A stretch of 64,000 nucleotides of DNA from assembly GCA_946699065.1 (NCBI GenBank), contig CAMPDV010001960.1:27529-91528 (forward strand). Reading direction: 5' to 3'. This DNA comes from Loxodes magnus (Eukaryota; Ciliophora; Karyorelictea; Loxodida; Loxodidae). Positions 47,086 through 59,423 of this stretch are shown here, one piece after another (position 1 is the stretch's first letter; each line of letters begins with the position of its first letter). The notes under the pieces were generated by a model. That model searched no databases, was not told the origin of the DNA, and worked only from the letters and a program-made list of their open reading frames with translations. The translations under genes were made by a program, and so were the position numbers.

Positions 47086-47634
47086 GTGGCGATCTCCAAT
47101 TATCAGAAGTTCATTATCTCCGGAAGTCTTGATAACTCTATCAAAGTCTGGGATTTCCAGACTGGAAGTTGTACTCGGACATTAAGTGGACATTCCTCTA
47201 CAGTTAGTTCAGTGGCGATCTCCAATGATCAGAAGTTCATTATCTCCGGAAGTCGTGATAACTCTATCAAAGTCTGGGATTTCCAGACTGGAAGTTGTAC
47301 TCGGACATTAAGTGGACATTCCTCTACAGTTAGTTCAGTGGCGATCTCCAATTATCAGAAGTTCATTATCTCCGGAAGTCTTGATAACTCTATCAAAGTC
47401 TGGGATTTCCAGACTGGAAGTTGTACTCGGACATTAAGTGGACATTCCTCTGCAGTTAGTTCAGTGGCGATCTCCAATGATCAGAAGTTCATTATCTCCG
47501 GAAGTCTTGATAACTCTATCAAAGTCTGGGATTTCCAGACTGGAAGTTGTACTCGGACATTAAGTGGACATTCCTCTGCAGTTAGTTCAGTGGCGATCTC
47601 CAATGATCAGAAGTTCATTATCTCCGGAAGTTGA
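47086..47634 (+). pseudogene. WD40 fragment, 182 aa
   Basis: About 4.4 blades, all with intact core residues. The open frame actually starts after the TAG near 46819. Ends at TGA in column 23. Confidence 0.4.
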
Positions 47635-47865
47635 GATAACTCTATCAAAGTCTGGGATTTCCAGACTGGAAGTTGTACTCGGACATTAAGTGGACATTCC
47701 TCTACAGTTAGTTCAGTGGCGATCTCCAATTATCAGAAGTTCATTATCTCCGGAAGTCGTGATAAATCTATCAAAGTCTGGGATTTCCAGACTGGAAGTT
47801 GTACTCGGACATTAAGTGGACATTCCTAGGTAGTTTATTCGGTTGCGATCTCCAATGATCGAAAG

Positions 47866-48516
47866 TTGATTATCTCCGGAAGTTTAGATCACTCTATCAA
47901 AGTCTGGGATTTCCAGACTGGAAGTTGTACTCGGACATTAAGTGGACATTCCTCTACAGTTAGTTCAGTGGCGATCTCCAATGATCAGAAGTTCATTATC
48001 TCCGGAAGTCGTGATAACTCTATCAAAGTCTGGGATTTCCAGACTGGAAGTTGTACTCGGACATTAAGTGGACATTCCTCTACAGTTAGTTCGGTTGCGA
48101 TCTCCAATGATCAGAAGTTCACTATCTCCGGAAGTAGAGATAACTCTATCAAAGTCTGGGATTTCCAGACTGGAAGTTGTACTCGGACATTAAGTGGACA
48201 TTCCTCTTCAGTTAGTTCAGTGGCGATCTCCAATGATCAGAAGTTCATTATCTCCGGAAGTTCTGATAACTCTATCAAAGTCTGGGATTTCCAGACTGGA
48301 AGTTGTACTCGGACATTAAGTGGACATTCCTCTACAGTTAGTTCAGTGGCGATCTCCAATTATCAGAAGTTCATTATCTCCGGAAGTCTTGATAACTCTA
48401 TCAAAGTCTGGGATTTCCAGACTGGAAGTTGTACTCGGACATTAAGTGGACATTCCTCTGCAGTTAGTTCAGTGGCGATCTCCAATGATCAGAAGTTCAT
48501 TATCTCCGGAAGTTGA
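47866..48516 (+). pseudogene. WD40 fragment, 216 aa
   Basis: About five blades after the TAG near 47827. The first is the Arg 15/Leu 17/His 25 blade and one has FTISGS. Ends at TGA in column 23. Confidence 0.4.
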
Positions 48517-48873
48517 GATAACTCTATCAAAGTCTGGGATTTCCAGACTGGAAGTTGTACTCGGACATTAAGTGGACATTCCTCTACATTTAGTTCAGTT
48601 GCGATCTCCAATGATCAGAAGTTCATTATCTCCGGAAGTTGAGATAACTCTATCAAAGTCTGGGATTTCCAGACTGGAAGTTGTACTCGGACATTAAGTG
48701 GACATTCCTAGGTAGTTTATTCGGTTGCGATCTCCAATTATCAGAAGTTCATTATCTCCGGAAGTCGTGATAAATCTATCAAAGTCTGGGATTTCCAGAC
48801 TGGAAGTTGTACTCGGACATTAAGTGGACATTCCTAGGTAGTTTATTCGGTTGCGATCTCCAATGATCGAAAG

Positions 48874-49398
48874 TTGATTATCTCCGGAAGTTTAGATCAC
48901 TCTATCAAAGTCTGGGATTTCCAGACTGGAAGTTGTACTCGGACATTAAGTGGACATTCCTCTACAGTTAGTTCAGTTGCGATCTCCAATTATCAGAAGT
49001 TCATTATCTCCGGAAGTTCTGATAACTCTATCAAAGTCTGGGATTTCCAGACTGGAAGTTGTACTCGGACATTAAGTGGACATTCCTCTGGAGTTAATTC
49101 GGTTGCGATCTCCAATGATCAGAAGTTCACTATCTCCGGAAGTAGAGATAACTCTATCAAAGTCTGGGATTTCCAGACTGGAAGTTGTACTCGGACATTA
49201 AGTGGACATTCCTCTTCAGTTAGTTCAGTGGCGATCTCCAATGATCAGAAGTTCATTATCTCCGGAAGTTCTGATAACTCTATCAAAGTCTGGGATTTCC
49301 AGACTGGAAGTTGTACTCGGACATTAAGTGGACATTCCTCTACAGTTAGTTCAGTGGCGATCTCCAATGATCAGAAGTTCATTATCTCCGGAAGTTGA
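48874..49398 (+). pseudogene. WD40 fragment, 174 aa (recurrent cassette)
   Basis: Four blades forming the cassette His25 / Tyr14-Ser-Asn / Gly-Val-Asn with FTISGS Arg-Asn / Ser-Val then Ser-Asn. The same cassette occurs at 54166 and 55551 and, with minor changes, at 30982 and 50236. It is bounded by TAG upstream and TGA downstream. Confidence 0.4.
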
Positions 49399-50154
49399 GA
49401 TCATTCTATCAAAGTCTGGGATTTCCAGACTGGAAGTTGTACTCGAACGATAAGTGGACATTCCAAGGCAGTTAATTCGTTTGCGATCTCCAATGATCAG
49501 AAGTTCATTATCTCCGGAAGTTGAGATCACTCTATCAAAGTCTGGGATTTCCAGACTGGAAGTTGTACTCGAACGATAAGTGGACATTCCTCTACAGTTA
49601 GTTCAGTGGCGATCTCCAATCATCAGAAGTTCATTATCTCCGGAAGTTGAGATAACTCTATCAAAGTCTGGGATTTCCAGACTGGAAGTTGTACTCGGAC
49701 ATTAAGTGGACATTCCTCTGCAGTTATTTCGGTTGCGATCTCCAATGATCAGAAGTTCATTATCTCCGGAAGTTGAGATCACTCTATCAAAGTCTGGGAT
49801 TTCCAGACTGGAAGTTGTACTCGGACATTAAGTGGACATTCCTCTACAGTTAGTTCAGTGGCGATCTCCAATTATCAGAAGTTCATTATCTCCGGAAGTT
49901 GAGATAACTCTATCAAAGTCTGGGATTTCCAGACTGGAAGTTGTACTCGGACATTAAGTGGACATTCCTCTACAGTTAGTTCAGTGGCGATCTCCAATGA
50001 TCAGAAGTTCATTATCTCCGGAAGTTGAGATAACTCTATCAAAGTCTGGGATTTCCAGACTGGAAGTTGTACTCGGACATTAAGTGGACATTCCTCTGCA
50101 GTTATTTCGGTTGCGATCTCCAATGATCAGAAGTTCATTATCTCCGGAAGTTGA
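49396..50154 (+). repeat. Seven consecutive units each with TGA in column 23
   Basis: In-frame TGA recurs every 126 bp near 49396, 49522, 49648, 49774, 49900, 50026 and 50152, with His, Asn and mixed residues at column 25. No open run longer than one unit exists in 49.4-50.15 kb. It looks like local expansion of a TGA-bearing unit. Confidence 0.85.
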
Positions 50155-50235
50155 GATCACTCTATCAAAGTCTGGGATTTCCAGACTGGAAGTTGTACTC
50201 GGACATTAAGTGGACATTCCTCTACAGTTAGTTCA

Positions 50236-50784
50236 GTGGCGATCTCCAATGATCGAAAGTTGATTATCTCCGGAAGTTTAGATCACTCTATCAAAGTCTG
50301 GGATTTCCAGACTGGAAGTTGTACTCGGACATTAAGTGGACATTCCTCTACAGTTAGTTCAGTTGCGATCTCCAATTATCAGAAGTTCATTATCTCCGGA
50401 AGTTCTGATAACTCTATCAAAGTCTGGGATTTCCAGACTGGAAGTTGTACTCGGACATTAAGTGGACATTCCTCTGGAGTTAATTCGGTTGCGATCTCCA
50501 ATGATCAGAAGTTCACTATCTCCGGAAGTAGAGATAACTCTATCAAAGTCTGGGATTTCCAGACTGGAAGTTGTACTCGGACATTAAGTGGACATTCCTC
50601 TGCAGTTAGTTCAGTGGCGATCTCCAATGATCAGAAGTTCATTATCTCCGGAAGTCGTGATAACTCTATCAAAGTCTGGGATTTCCAGACTGGAAGTTGT
50701 ACTCGGACATTAAGTGGACATTCCTCTACAGTTAGTTCAGTGGCGATCTCCAATGATCAGAAGTTCATTATCTCCGGAAGTTGA
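50236..50784 (+). pseudogene. WD40 fragment, 182 aa (recurrent cassette)
   Basis: About 4.4 blades. Here the His25 blade is preceded by TCT ACA rather than TAG at columns 4-5, a recombinant between the two lineages, so a GTG lies at its column 9. Ends at TGA in column 23; the next unit has Glu for Gln 33 (near 50812). Confidence 0.4.
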
Positions 50785-50865
50785 GATCATTCTATCAAAG
50801 TCTGGGATTTCGAGACTGGAAGTTGTACTCGGACATTAAGTGGACATTCCTCTGCAGTTAGTTCA

Positions 50866-51288
50866 GTGGCGATCTCCAATGATCAGAAGTTCATTATCTC
50901 CGGAAGTCGTGATAACTCTATCAAAGTCTGGGATTTCCAGACTGGAAGTTGTACACGGACATTAAGTGGACATTCCTCTGCAGTTATTTCGGTTGCGATC
51001 TCCAATTATCAGAAGTTCATTATCTCCGGAAGTTCTGATAACTCTATCAAAGTCTGGGATTTCCAGACTGGAAGTTGTACTCGGACATTAAGTGGACATT
51101 CCTCTACAGTTAGTTCAGTGGCGATCTCCAATGATCAGAAGTTCATTATCTCCGGAAGTCGTGATAACTCTATCAAAGTCTGGGATTTCCAGACTGGAAG
51201 TTGTACTCGGACATTAAGTGGACATTCCTCTACAGTTATTTCGGTTGCGATCTCCAATTATCAGAAGTTCATTATCTCCGGAAGTTGA
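50866..51288 (+). pseudogene. WD40 fragment, 140 aa
   Basis: Over three blades with Arg-Asn, Ser-Asn and Arg-Asn at columns 23/25. Ends at TGA in column 23 of a unit with Tyr 14. Confidence 0.4.
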
Positions 51289-54165
51289 GATAACTCTATC
51301 AAAGTCTGGGATTTCCAGACTGAAAATTGTACTCGGACATTAAGGGGACATTCCTCTACAGTTAGTTCGGTTGCGATCTCCAATGATCAGAAGTTCATTA
51401 TCTCCGGAAGTCTTGATAACTCTATCAAAGTCTGGGATTTCCAGACTGGAAGTTGTACTCGGACATTAAGTGGACATTCCTCTACAGTTAGTTCAGTGGC
51501 GATCTCCAATGATCAGAAGTTCATTATCTCCGGAAGTTCTGATAACTCTATCAAAGTCTGGGATTTCGAGACTGGAAGTTGTACTCGGACATTAAGTGGA
51601 CATTCCTCTACAGTTAGTTCAGTTGCGATCTCCAATGATCAGAAGTTCATTATCTCCGGAAGTTGAGATAACTCTATCAAAGTCTGGGATTTCCAGACTG
51701 GAAGTTGTACTCGGACATTAAGTGGACATTCCTCTACAGTTAGTTCAGTGGCGATCTCCAATGATCAGAAGTTCATTATCTCCGGAAGTCGTGATAACTC
51801 TATCAAAGTCTGGGATTTCCAGACTGGAAGTTGTACTCGGACATTAAGTGGACATTCCTCTACAGTTAGTTCAGTGGCGATCTCCAATGATCAGAAGTTC
51901 ATTATCTCCGGAAGTTGAGATAACTCTATCAAAGTCTGGGATTTCCAGACTGGAAGTTGTACTCGGACATTAAGTGGACATTCCTCTTGAGTTAATTCGG
52001 TTGCGATCTCCAATGATCAGAAGTTCATTATCTCCGGAAGTTGAGATAACTCTATCAAAGTCTGGGATTTCCAGACTGGAAGTTGTACTCGGACATTAAG
52101 TGGACATTCCTCTTCAGTTAGTTCAGTGGCGATCTCCAATGATCAGAAGTTCATTATCTCCGGAAGTCTTGATAACTCTATCAAAGTCTGGGATTTCCAG
52201 ACTGGAAGTTGTACACGGAGATTAAGTGGACATTCCTCTGCAGTTATTTCGGTTGCGATCTCCAATGATCAGAAGTTCATTATCTCCGGAAGTCTTGATA
52301 ACTCTATCAAAGTCTGGGATTTCCAGACTGGAAGTTGTACTCGGACATTAAGTGGACATTCCTCTTCAGTTAGTTCAGTGGCGATCTCCAATGATCAGAA
52401 GTTCATTATCTCCGGAAGTTGAGATAACTCTATCAAAGTCTGGGATTTCCAGACTGAAAATTGTACTCGGACATTAAGGGGACATTCCTCTACAGTTAGT
52501 TCAGTTGCGATCTCCAATGATCAGAAGTTCATTATCTCCGGAAGTTGAAATAACTCTATCAAAGTCTGGGATTTCCAGACTGGAAGTTGTACTCGGACAT
52601 TAAGTGGACATTCCTCAAGAGTTATTTCGGTTGCGATCTCCAATGATCAGAAGTTCATTATCTCCGGAAGTTCTGATAACTCTATCAAAGTCTGGGATTT
52701 CCAGACTGGAAGTTGTACACGGAGATTAAGTGGACATTCCTCTTGAGTTAATTCAGTGGCGATCTCCAATGATCAGAAGTTCATTATCTCCGGAAGTTTA
52801 GATAACTCTATCAAAGTCTGGGATTTCCAGACTGGAAGTTGTACTCGGACATTAAGTGGACATTCCTCTACAGTTAGTTCAGTGGCGATCTCCAATCATC
52901 AGAAGTTCATTATCTCCGGAAGTCGTGATAACTCTATCAAAGTCTGGGATTTCCAGACTGGAAGTTGTACTCGGACATTAAGTGGACATTCCTCTACAGT
53001 TAGTTCAGTGGCGATCTCCAATGATCAGAAGTTCATTATCTCCGGAAGTTGAGATAACTCTATCAAAGTCTGGGATTTCCAGACTGGAAGTTGTACTCGG
53101 ACATTAAGTGGACATTCCTCTACAGTTAGTTCAGTTGCGATCTCCAATGATCAGAAGTTCATTATCTCCGGAAGTTGAGATAACTCTATCAAAGTCTGGG
53201 ATTTCCAGACTGGAAGTTGTACTCGGACATTAAGTGGACATTCCTCTACAGTTAGTTCAGTGGCGATCTCCAATGATCAGAAGTTCATTATCTCCGGAAG
53301 TCTTGATAACTCTATCAAAGTCTGGGATTTCCAGACTGGAAGTTGTACTCGGACATTAAGTGGACATTCCTCTTCAGTTAGTTCAGTGGCGATCTCCAAT
53401 GATCAGAAGTTCATTATCTCCGGAAGTTGAGATAACTCTATCAAAGTCTGGGATTTCCAGACTGGAAGTTGTACTCGGACATTAAGTGGACATTCCTCTA
53501 CAGTTAGTTCGGTTGCGATCTCCAATGATCAGAAGTTCATTATCTCCGGAAGTCGTGATAACTCTATCAAAGTCTGGGATTTCCAGACTGGAAGTTGTAC
53601 TCGGACATTAAGTGGACATTCCTCTTGAGTTAGTTCAGTTGCGATCTCCAATGATCAGAAGTTCATTATCTCCGGAAGTTCTGATAACTCTATCAAAGTC
53701 TGGGATTTCCAGACTGGAAGTTGTACTCGGACATTAAGTGGACATTCCTCTACAGTTAGTTCAGTTGCGATCTCCAATGATCAGAAGTTCATTATCTCCG
53801 GAAGTTGAGATAACTCTATCAAAGTCTGGGATTTCCAGACTGGAAGTTGTACTCGGACATTAAGTGGACATTCCTCTACAGTTAGTTCAGTGGCGATCTC
53901 CAATGATCAGAAGTTCATTATCTCCGGAAGTTGAGATAACTCTATCAAAGTCTGGGATTTCCAGACTGGAAGTTGTACTCGGACATTAAGTGGACATTCC
54001 TCTACATTTAGTTCAGTTGCGATCTCCAATGATCAGAAGTTCATTATCTCCGGAAGTTGAGATAACTCTATCAAAGTCTGGGATTTCCAGACTGGAAGTT
54101 GTACTCGGACATTAAGTGGACATTCCTAGGTAGTTTATTCGGTTGCGATCTCCAATGATCGAAAG
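51289..54165 (+). other. Stop-dense array stretch with only short open runs
   Basis: About 23 units with TGA in column 23 or column 5 every one to four units. The longest in-frame pieces are 52126-52422 and 52756-53052 (98 aa each). One TGA is followed by AAT instead of GAT (near 52546). TRRLS (CGG AGA) occurs near 52217 and 52720. Nothing other than array units is present. Confidence 0.8.
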
Positions 54166-54759
54166 TTGATTATCTCCGGAAGTTTAGATCACTCTATCAA
54201 AGTCTGGGATTTCCAGACTGGAAGTTGTACTCGGACATTAAGGGGACATTCCTCTACAGTTAGTTCAGTTGCGATCTCCAATTATCAGAAGTTCATTATC
54301 TCCGGAAGTTCTGATAACTCTATCAAAGTCTGGGATTTCCAGACTGGAAGTTGTACTCGGACATTAAGTGGACATTCCTCTGGAGTTAATTCGGTTGCGA
54401 TCTCCAATGATCAGAAGTTCACTATCTCCGGAAGTAGAGATAACTCTATCAAAGTCTGGGATTTCCAGACTGGAAGTTGTACTCGGACATTAAGTGGACA
54501 TTCCTCTTCAGTTAGTTCAGTGGCGATCTCCAATGATCAGAAGTTCATTATCTCCGGAAGTTCTGATAACTCTATCAAAGTCTGGGATTTCCAGACTGGA
54601 AGTTGTACTCGGACATTAAGTGGACATTCCTCTACATTTAGTTCAGTTGCGATCTCCAATGATCAGAAGTTCATTATCTCCGGAAGTCGTGATAAATCTA
54701 TCAAAGTCTGGGATTTCCAGACTGGAAGTTGTACTCGGACATTAAGTGGACATTCCTAG
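54166..54759 (+). pseudogene. WD40 fragment, 197 aa (recurrent cassette)
   Basis: About 4.7 blades, the His25 / Tyr14 / FTISGS cassette plus Ser-Asn and Arg-Lys blades. Bounded by TAGs near 54127 and 54757. Confidence 0.4.
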
Positions 54760-54940
54760 GTAGTTTATTCGGTTGCGATCTCCAATGATCGAAAGTTGAT
54801 TATCTCCGGAAGTTTAGATCACTCTATCAAAGTCTGGGATTTCCAGACTGGAAGTTGTACTCGGACATTAAGTGGACATTCCTCTACAGTTAGTTCAGTT
54901 GCGATCTCCAATTATCAGAAGTTCATTATCTCCGGAAGTC

Positions 54941-56373
54941 TGATAACTCTATCAAAGTCTGGGATTTCCAGACTGGAAGTTGTACTCGGACATTAAGTGG
55001 ACATTCCTCTACAGTTAGTTCAGTTGCGATCTCCAATTATCAGAAGTTCATTATCTCCGGAAGTAGAGATAACTCTATCAAAGTCTGGGATTTCCAGACT
55101 GGAAGTTGTACTCGGACATTAAGTGGACATTCCTCTGGAGTTAATTCGGTTGCGATCTCCAATGATCAGAAGTTCACTATCTCCGGAAGTAGAGATAACT
55201 CTATCAAAGTCTGGGATTTCCAGACTGGAAGTTGTACTCGGACATTAAGTGGACATTCCTCTTCAGTTAGTTCAGTTGCGATCTCCAATGATCAGAAGTT
55301 CATTATCTCCGGAAGTTCTGATAACTCTATCAAAGTCTGGGATTTCCAGACTGGAAGTTGTACTCGGACATTAAGTGGACATTCCTCTACATTTAGTTCA
55401 GTTGCGATCTCCAATGATCAGAAGTTCATTATCTCCGGAAGTCGTGATAAATCTATCAAAGTCTGGGATTTCCAGACTGGAAGTTGTACTCGGACATTAA
55501 GTGGACATTCCTAGGTAGTTTATTCGGTTGCGATCTCCAATGATCGAAAGTTGATTATCTCCGGAAGTTTAGATCACTCTATCAAAGTCTGGGATTTCCA
55601 GACTGGAAGTTGTACTCGGACATTAAGTGGACATTCCTCTACAGTTAGTTCAGTTGCGATCTCCAATTATCAGAAGTTCATTATCTCCGGAAGTTCTGAT
55701 AACTCTATCAAAGTCTGGGATTTCCAGACTGGAAGTTGTACTCGGACATTAAGTGGACATTCCTCTGGAGTTAATTCGGTTGCGATCTCCAATGATCAGA
55801 AGTTCACTATCTCCGGAAGTAGAGATAACTCTATCAAAGTCTGGGATTTCCAGACTGGAAGTTGTACTCGGACATTAAGTGGACATTCCTCTACAGTTAG
55901 TTCAGTTGCGATCTCCAATTATCAGAAGTTCATTATCTCCGGAAGTTCTGATAACTCTATCAAAGTCTGGGATTTCCAGACTGGAAGTTGTACTCGGACA
56001 TTAAGTGGACATTCCTCTGGAGTTAATTCGGTTGCGATCTCCAATGATCAGAAGTTCACTATCTCCGGAAGTAGAGATAACTCTATCAAAGTCTGGGATT
56101 TCCAGACTGGAAGTTGTACTCGGACATTAAGTGGACATTCCTCTTCAGTTAGATCAGTGGCGATCTCCAATGATCAGAAGTTCATTATCTCCGGAAGTTC
56201 TGATAACTCTATCAAAGTCTGGGATTTCCAGACTGGAAGTTGTACTCGGACATTAAGTGGACATTCCTCTACAGTTAGTTCAGTGGCGATCTCCAATGAT
56301 CAGAAGTTCATTATCTCCGGAAGTTGAGATCATTCTATCAAAGTCTGGGATTTCCAGACTGGAAGTTGTACTC
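54941..56373 (+). other. WD40 block D (about 11 units, shifted frame)
   Basis: A one-base loss near 54940 (AAGTCTGATAAC in place of a full column-23 codon) moves the WD40 frame. The block ends at the scrambled unit at 56374. It contains two copies of the FTISGS cassette in tandem and one TAG near 55513. Confidence 0.8.
55551..56327 (+). pseudogene. WD40 fragment, 258 aa (tandem cassette)
   Basis: About six blades holding the Tyr14-Ser-Asn / Gly-Val-Asn FTISGS Arg-Asn pair twice in a row, then Ser-Val-Arg (column 7 Arg, AGA, unique here) and Ser-Asn. Bounded by TAG near 55513 and TGA at 56325-56327. Confidence 0.42.
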
Positions 56374-56480
56374 GATTTCCAGACTGGAAGTTGTATAAGT
56401 GGACATTCCTCAAGGCAGTTAATTCAGTGGCGATCTCCAATGATCAGAAGTTCATTATCTCCGGAAGTTTGATAACTCTA
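56374..56480 (+). other. Scrambled unit: 22-nt internal duplication plus two small indels
   Basis: After GTACTC, a second copy of the 22 bases that precede it (the DFQTGSC coding stretch) is inserted at 56374-56395 and replaces GAACGA before TAAGTGG. Forty bases on, two extra bases precede AAGGCAG, and near 56468 one base is missing before GATAAC. The net effect is a change of frame that persists to 59443. A template slip on the unit hairpin is a plausible cause. Confidence 0.8.
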
Positions 56481-57701
56481 TCAAAGTCTGGGATTTCCAG
56501 ACTGGAAGTTGTACTCGGACATTAAGTGGACATTCCTCTACAGTTAGTTCAGTGGCGATCTCCAATGATCAGAAGTTCATTATCTCCGGAAGTTGAGATC
56601 ACTCTATCAAAGTCTGGGATTTCCAGACTGGAAGTTGTACTCGGACATTAAGTGGACATTCCTCTGCAGTTATTTCGGTTGCGATCTCCAATGATCAGAA
56701 GTTCATTATCTCCGGAAGTTGAGATCACTCTATCAAAGTCTGGGATTTCCAGACTGGAAGTTGTACTCGGACATTAAGTGGACATTCCTCTACAGTTAGT
56801 TCAGTGGCGATCTCCAATTATCAGAAGTTCATTATCTCCGGAAGTTGAGATAACTCTATCAAAGTCTGGGATTTCCAGACTGGAAGTTGTACTCGGACAT
56901 TAAGTGGACATTCCTCTGCAGTTATTTCGGTTGCGATCTCCAATGATCAGAAGTTCATTATCTCCGGAAGTTGAGATCACTCTATCAAAGTCTGGGATTT
57001 CCAGACTGGAAGTTGTACTCGGACATTAAGTGGACATTCCTCTACAGTTAGTTCAGTGGCGATCTCCAATTATCAGAAGTTCATTATCTCCGGAAGTTGA
57101 GATAACTCTATCAAAGTCTGGGATTTCCAGACTGGAAGTTGTACTCGGACATTAAGTGGACATTCCTCTACAGTTAGTTCAGTGGCGATCTCCAATTATC
57201 AGAAGTTCATTATCTCCGGAAGTTCTGATAACTCTATCAAAGTCTGGGATTTCCAGACTGGAAGTTGTACTCGGACATTAAGTGGACATTCCTCTGCAGT
57301 TATTTCGGTTGCGATCTCCAATGATCAGAAGTTCATTATCTCCGGAAGTTCTGATAACTCTATCAAAGTCTGGGATTTCCAGACTGGAAGTTGTACTCGG
57401 ACATTAAGTGGACATTCCTCTGCAGTTAGTTCAGTGGCGATCTCCAATGATCAGAAGTTCATTATCTCCGGAAGTCGTGATAACTCTATCAAAGTCTGGG
57501 ATTTCCAGACTGGAAGTTGTACTCGGACATTAAGTGGACATTCCTCTACAGTTAGTTCAGTGGCGATCTCCAATGATCAGAAGTTCATTATCTCCGGAAG
57601 TTGAGATCATTCTATCAAAGTCTGGGATTTCGAGACTGGAAGTTGTACTCGGACATTAAGTGGACATTCCTCTGCAGTTAGTTCAGTGGCGATCTCCAAT
57701 G
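56481..57701 (+). other. Stop-rich array between scrambled unit and segmental duplication
   Basis: Array units with column-23 TGA in nearly every unit to 57.1 kb, then one 140-aa run (57182-57604). A Glu-for-Gln 33 unit near 57631 resembles that near 50812, so 57.3-57.65 kb and 50.6-50.85 kb share a recent origin. Confidence 0.75.
57182..57604 (+). pseudogene. WD40 fragment, 140 aa
   Basis: Over three blades with Ser-Asn, Ser-Asn and Arg-Asn at columns 23/25, ended by TGA in column 23. Confidence 0.4.
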
Positions 57702-59423
57702 ATCAGAAGTTCATTATCTCCGGAAGTTCTGATAACTCTATCAAAGTCGGGGATTTCCAGACTGGAAGTTGTACTCGGACATTAAGTGGACATTCCAAGG
57801 CAGTTATTTCAGTGGCGATCTCCAATGATCAGAAGTTCATTATCTCCGGAAGTTGAGATAACTCTATCAAAGTCTGGGATTTCCAGACTGGAAGTTGTAC
57901 TCGGACATTAAGTGGACATTCCTAGGTAGTTTATTCGGTTGAGATCTCCAATGATCGAAAGTTGATTATCTCCGGAAGTTCTGATAACTCTATCAAAGTC
58001 TGGGATTTCCAGACTGGAAGTTGTACTCGGACATTAAGTGGACATTCCTAGGTAGTTTATTCGGTTGCGATCTCCAATTATCAGAAGTTCATTATCTCCG
58101 GAAGTTCTGATAACTCTATCAAAGTCGGGGATTTCCAGACTGGAAGTTGTACTCGGACATTAAGTGGACATTCCAAGGCAGTTATTTCAGTGGCGATCTC
58201 CAATGATCAGAAGTTCATTATCTCCGGAAGTCTTGATAACTCTATCAAAGTCTGGGATTTCCAGACTGGAAGTTGTACTCGGACATTAAGTGGACATTCC
58301 TCTACAGTTAGTTCAGTGGCGATCTCCAATGATCAGAAGTTCATTATCTCCGGAAGTCGTGATAAATCTATCAAAGTCTGGGATTTCCAGACTGGAAGTT
58401 GTACTCGGACATTAAGTGGACATTCCTAGGTAGTTTATTCGGTTGCGATCTCCAATTATCAGAAGTTCATTATCTCCGGAAGTTTAGATAACTCTATCAA
58501 AGTCTGGGATTTCCAGACTGGAAGTTGTACTCGGACATTAAGTGGACATTCCTCTACATTTAGTTCAGTGGCGATCTCCAATTATCAGAAGTTCATTATC
58601 TCCGGAAGTTGAGATAACTCTATCAAAGTCTGGGATTTCCAGACTGGAAGTTGTACTCGGACATTAAGTGGACATTCCTCTACATTTAGTTCAGTGGCGA
58701 TCTCCAATGATCAGAAGTTCATTATCTCCGGAAGTTGAGATAACTCTATCAAAGTCTGGGATTTCCAGACTGGAAGTTGTACTCGGACATTAAGTGGACA
58801 TTCCTCTACAGTTAGTTCAGTGGCGATCTCCAATGATCAGAAGTTCATTATCTCCGGAAGTTCTGATAACTCTATCAAAGTCTGGGATTTCCAGACTGGA
58901 AGTTGTACTCGGACATTAAGTGGACATTCCTAGGTAGTTTATTCGGTTGCGATCTCCAATTATCAGAAGTTCATTATCTCCGGAAGTTCTGATAACTCTA
59001 TCAAAGTCGGGGATTTCCAGACTGGAAGTTGTACTCGGACATTAAGTGGACATTCCAAGGCAGTTATTTCAGTGGCGATCTCCAATGATCAGAAGTTCAT
59101 TATCTCCGGAAGTTGAGATAACTCTATCAAAGTCTGGGATTTCCAGACTGGAAGTTGTACTCGGACATTAAGTGGACATTCCTAGGTAGTTTATTCGGTT
59201 GAGATCTCCAATGATCGAAAGTTGATTATCTCCGGAAGTTTAGATCACTCTATCAAAGTCTGGGATTTCCAGACTGGAAGTTGTACTCGGACATTAAGTG
59301 GACATTCCTCTGCAGTTATTTCGGTTGCGATCTCCAATGATCAGAAGTTCATTATCTCCGGAAGTCTTGATAACTCTATCAAATTCTCGGATTTCCAGAC
59401 TGGAAGTTGTACTCGGACATTAA

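Larger units (their letters stand above)
21554..54940 (+). other. Frame-continuous WD40 block C: 33.4 kb, about 265 units, about 99 in-frame stops
   Basis: From the 2-base deletion at 21552 to a one-base loss near 54940 there is no length change that alters the frame, about 11,100 codons in one phase. My hand count gives about 53 TGA in column 23, 14 TGA in column 5 and 32 TAG in column 4, with no TAA and no stop in any other column. Stops are dense at 22-34 kb and 46-54.8 kb and almost absent at 37-45.9 kb. Unit-length-preserving unequal exchange is enough to keep the phase, so frame retention does not prove coding. Confidence 0.85.

Noticed and set aside
21554..54940. Ciliate-type code (TAG/TAA = Gln, TGA = Trp or Cys) as a settled explanation
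   Set aside because: The two conserved Gln columns (15, 33) are CAG and the conserved Trp column is TGG in the units read, never TAG, TAA or TGA. TAA is not used in frame. Kept only as a hypothesis in the findings.
21554..54940. Repeat-induced point mutation as source of the stops
   Set aside because: CAG codons and other CA dinucleotides in the unit are unchanged, and there is no general C-to-T/G-to-A bias between units. The stops are confined to three columns.
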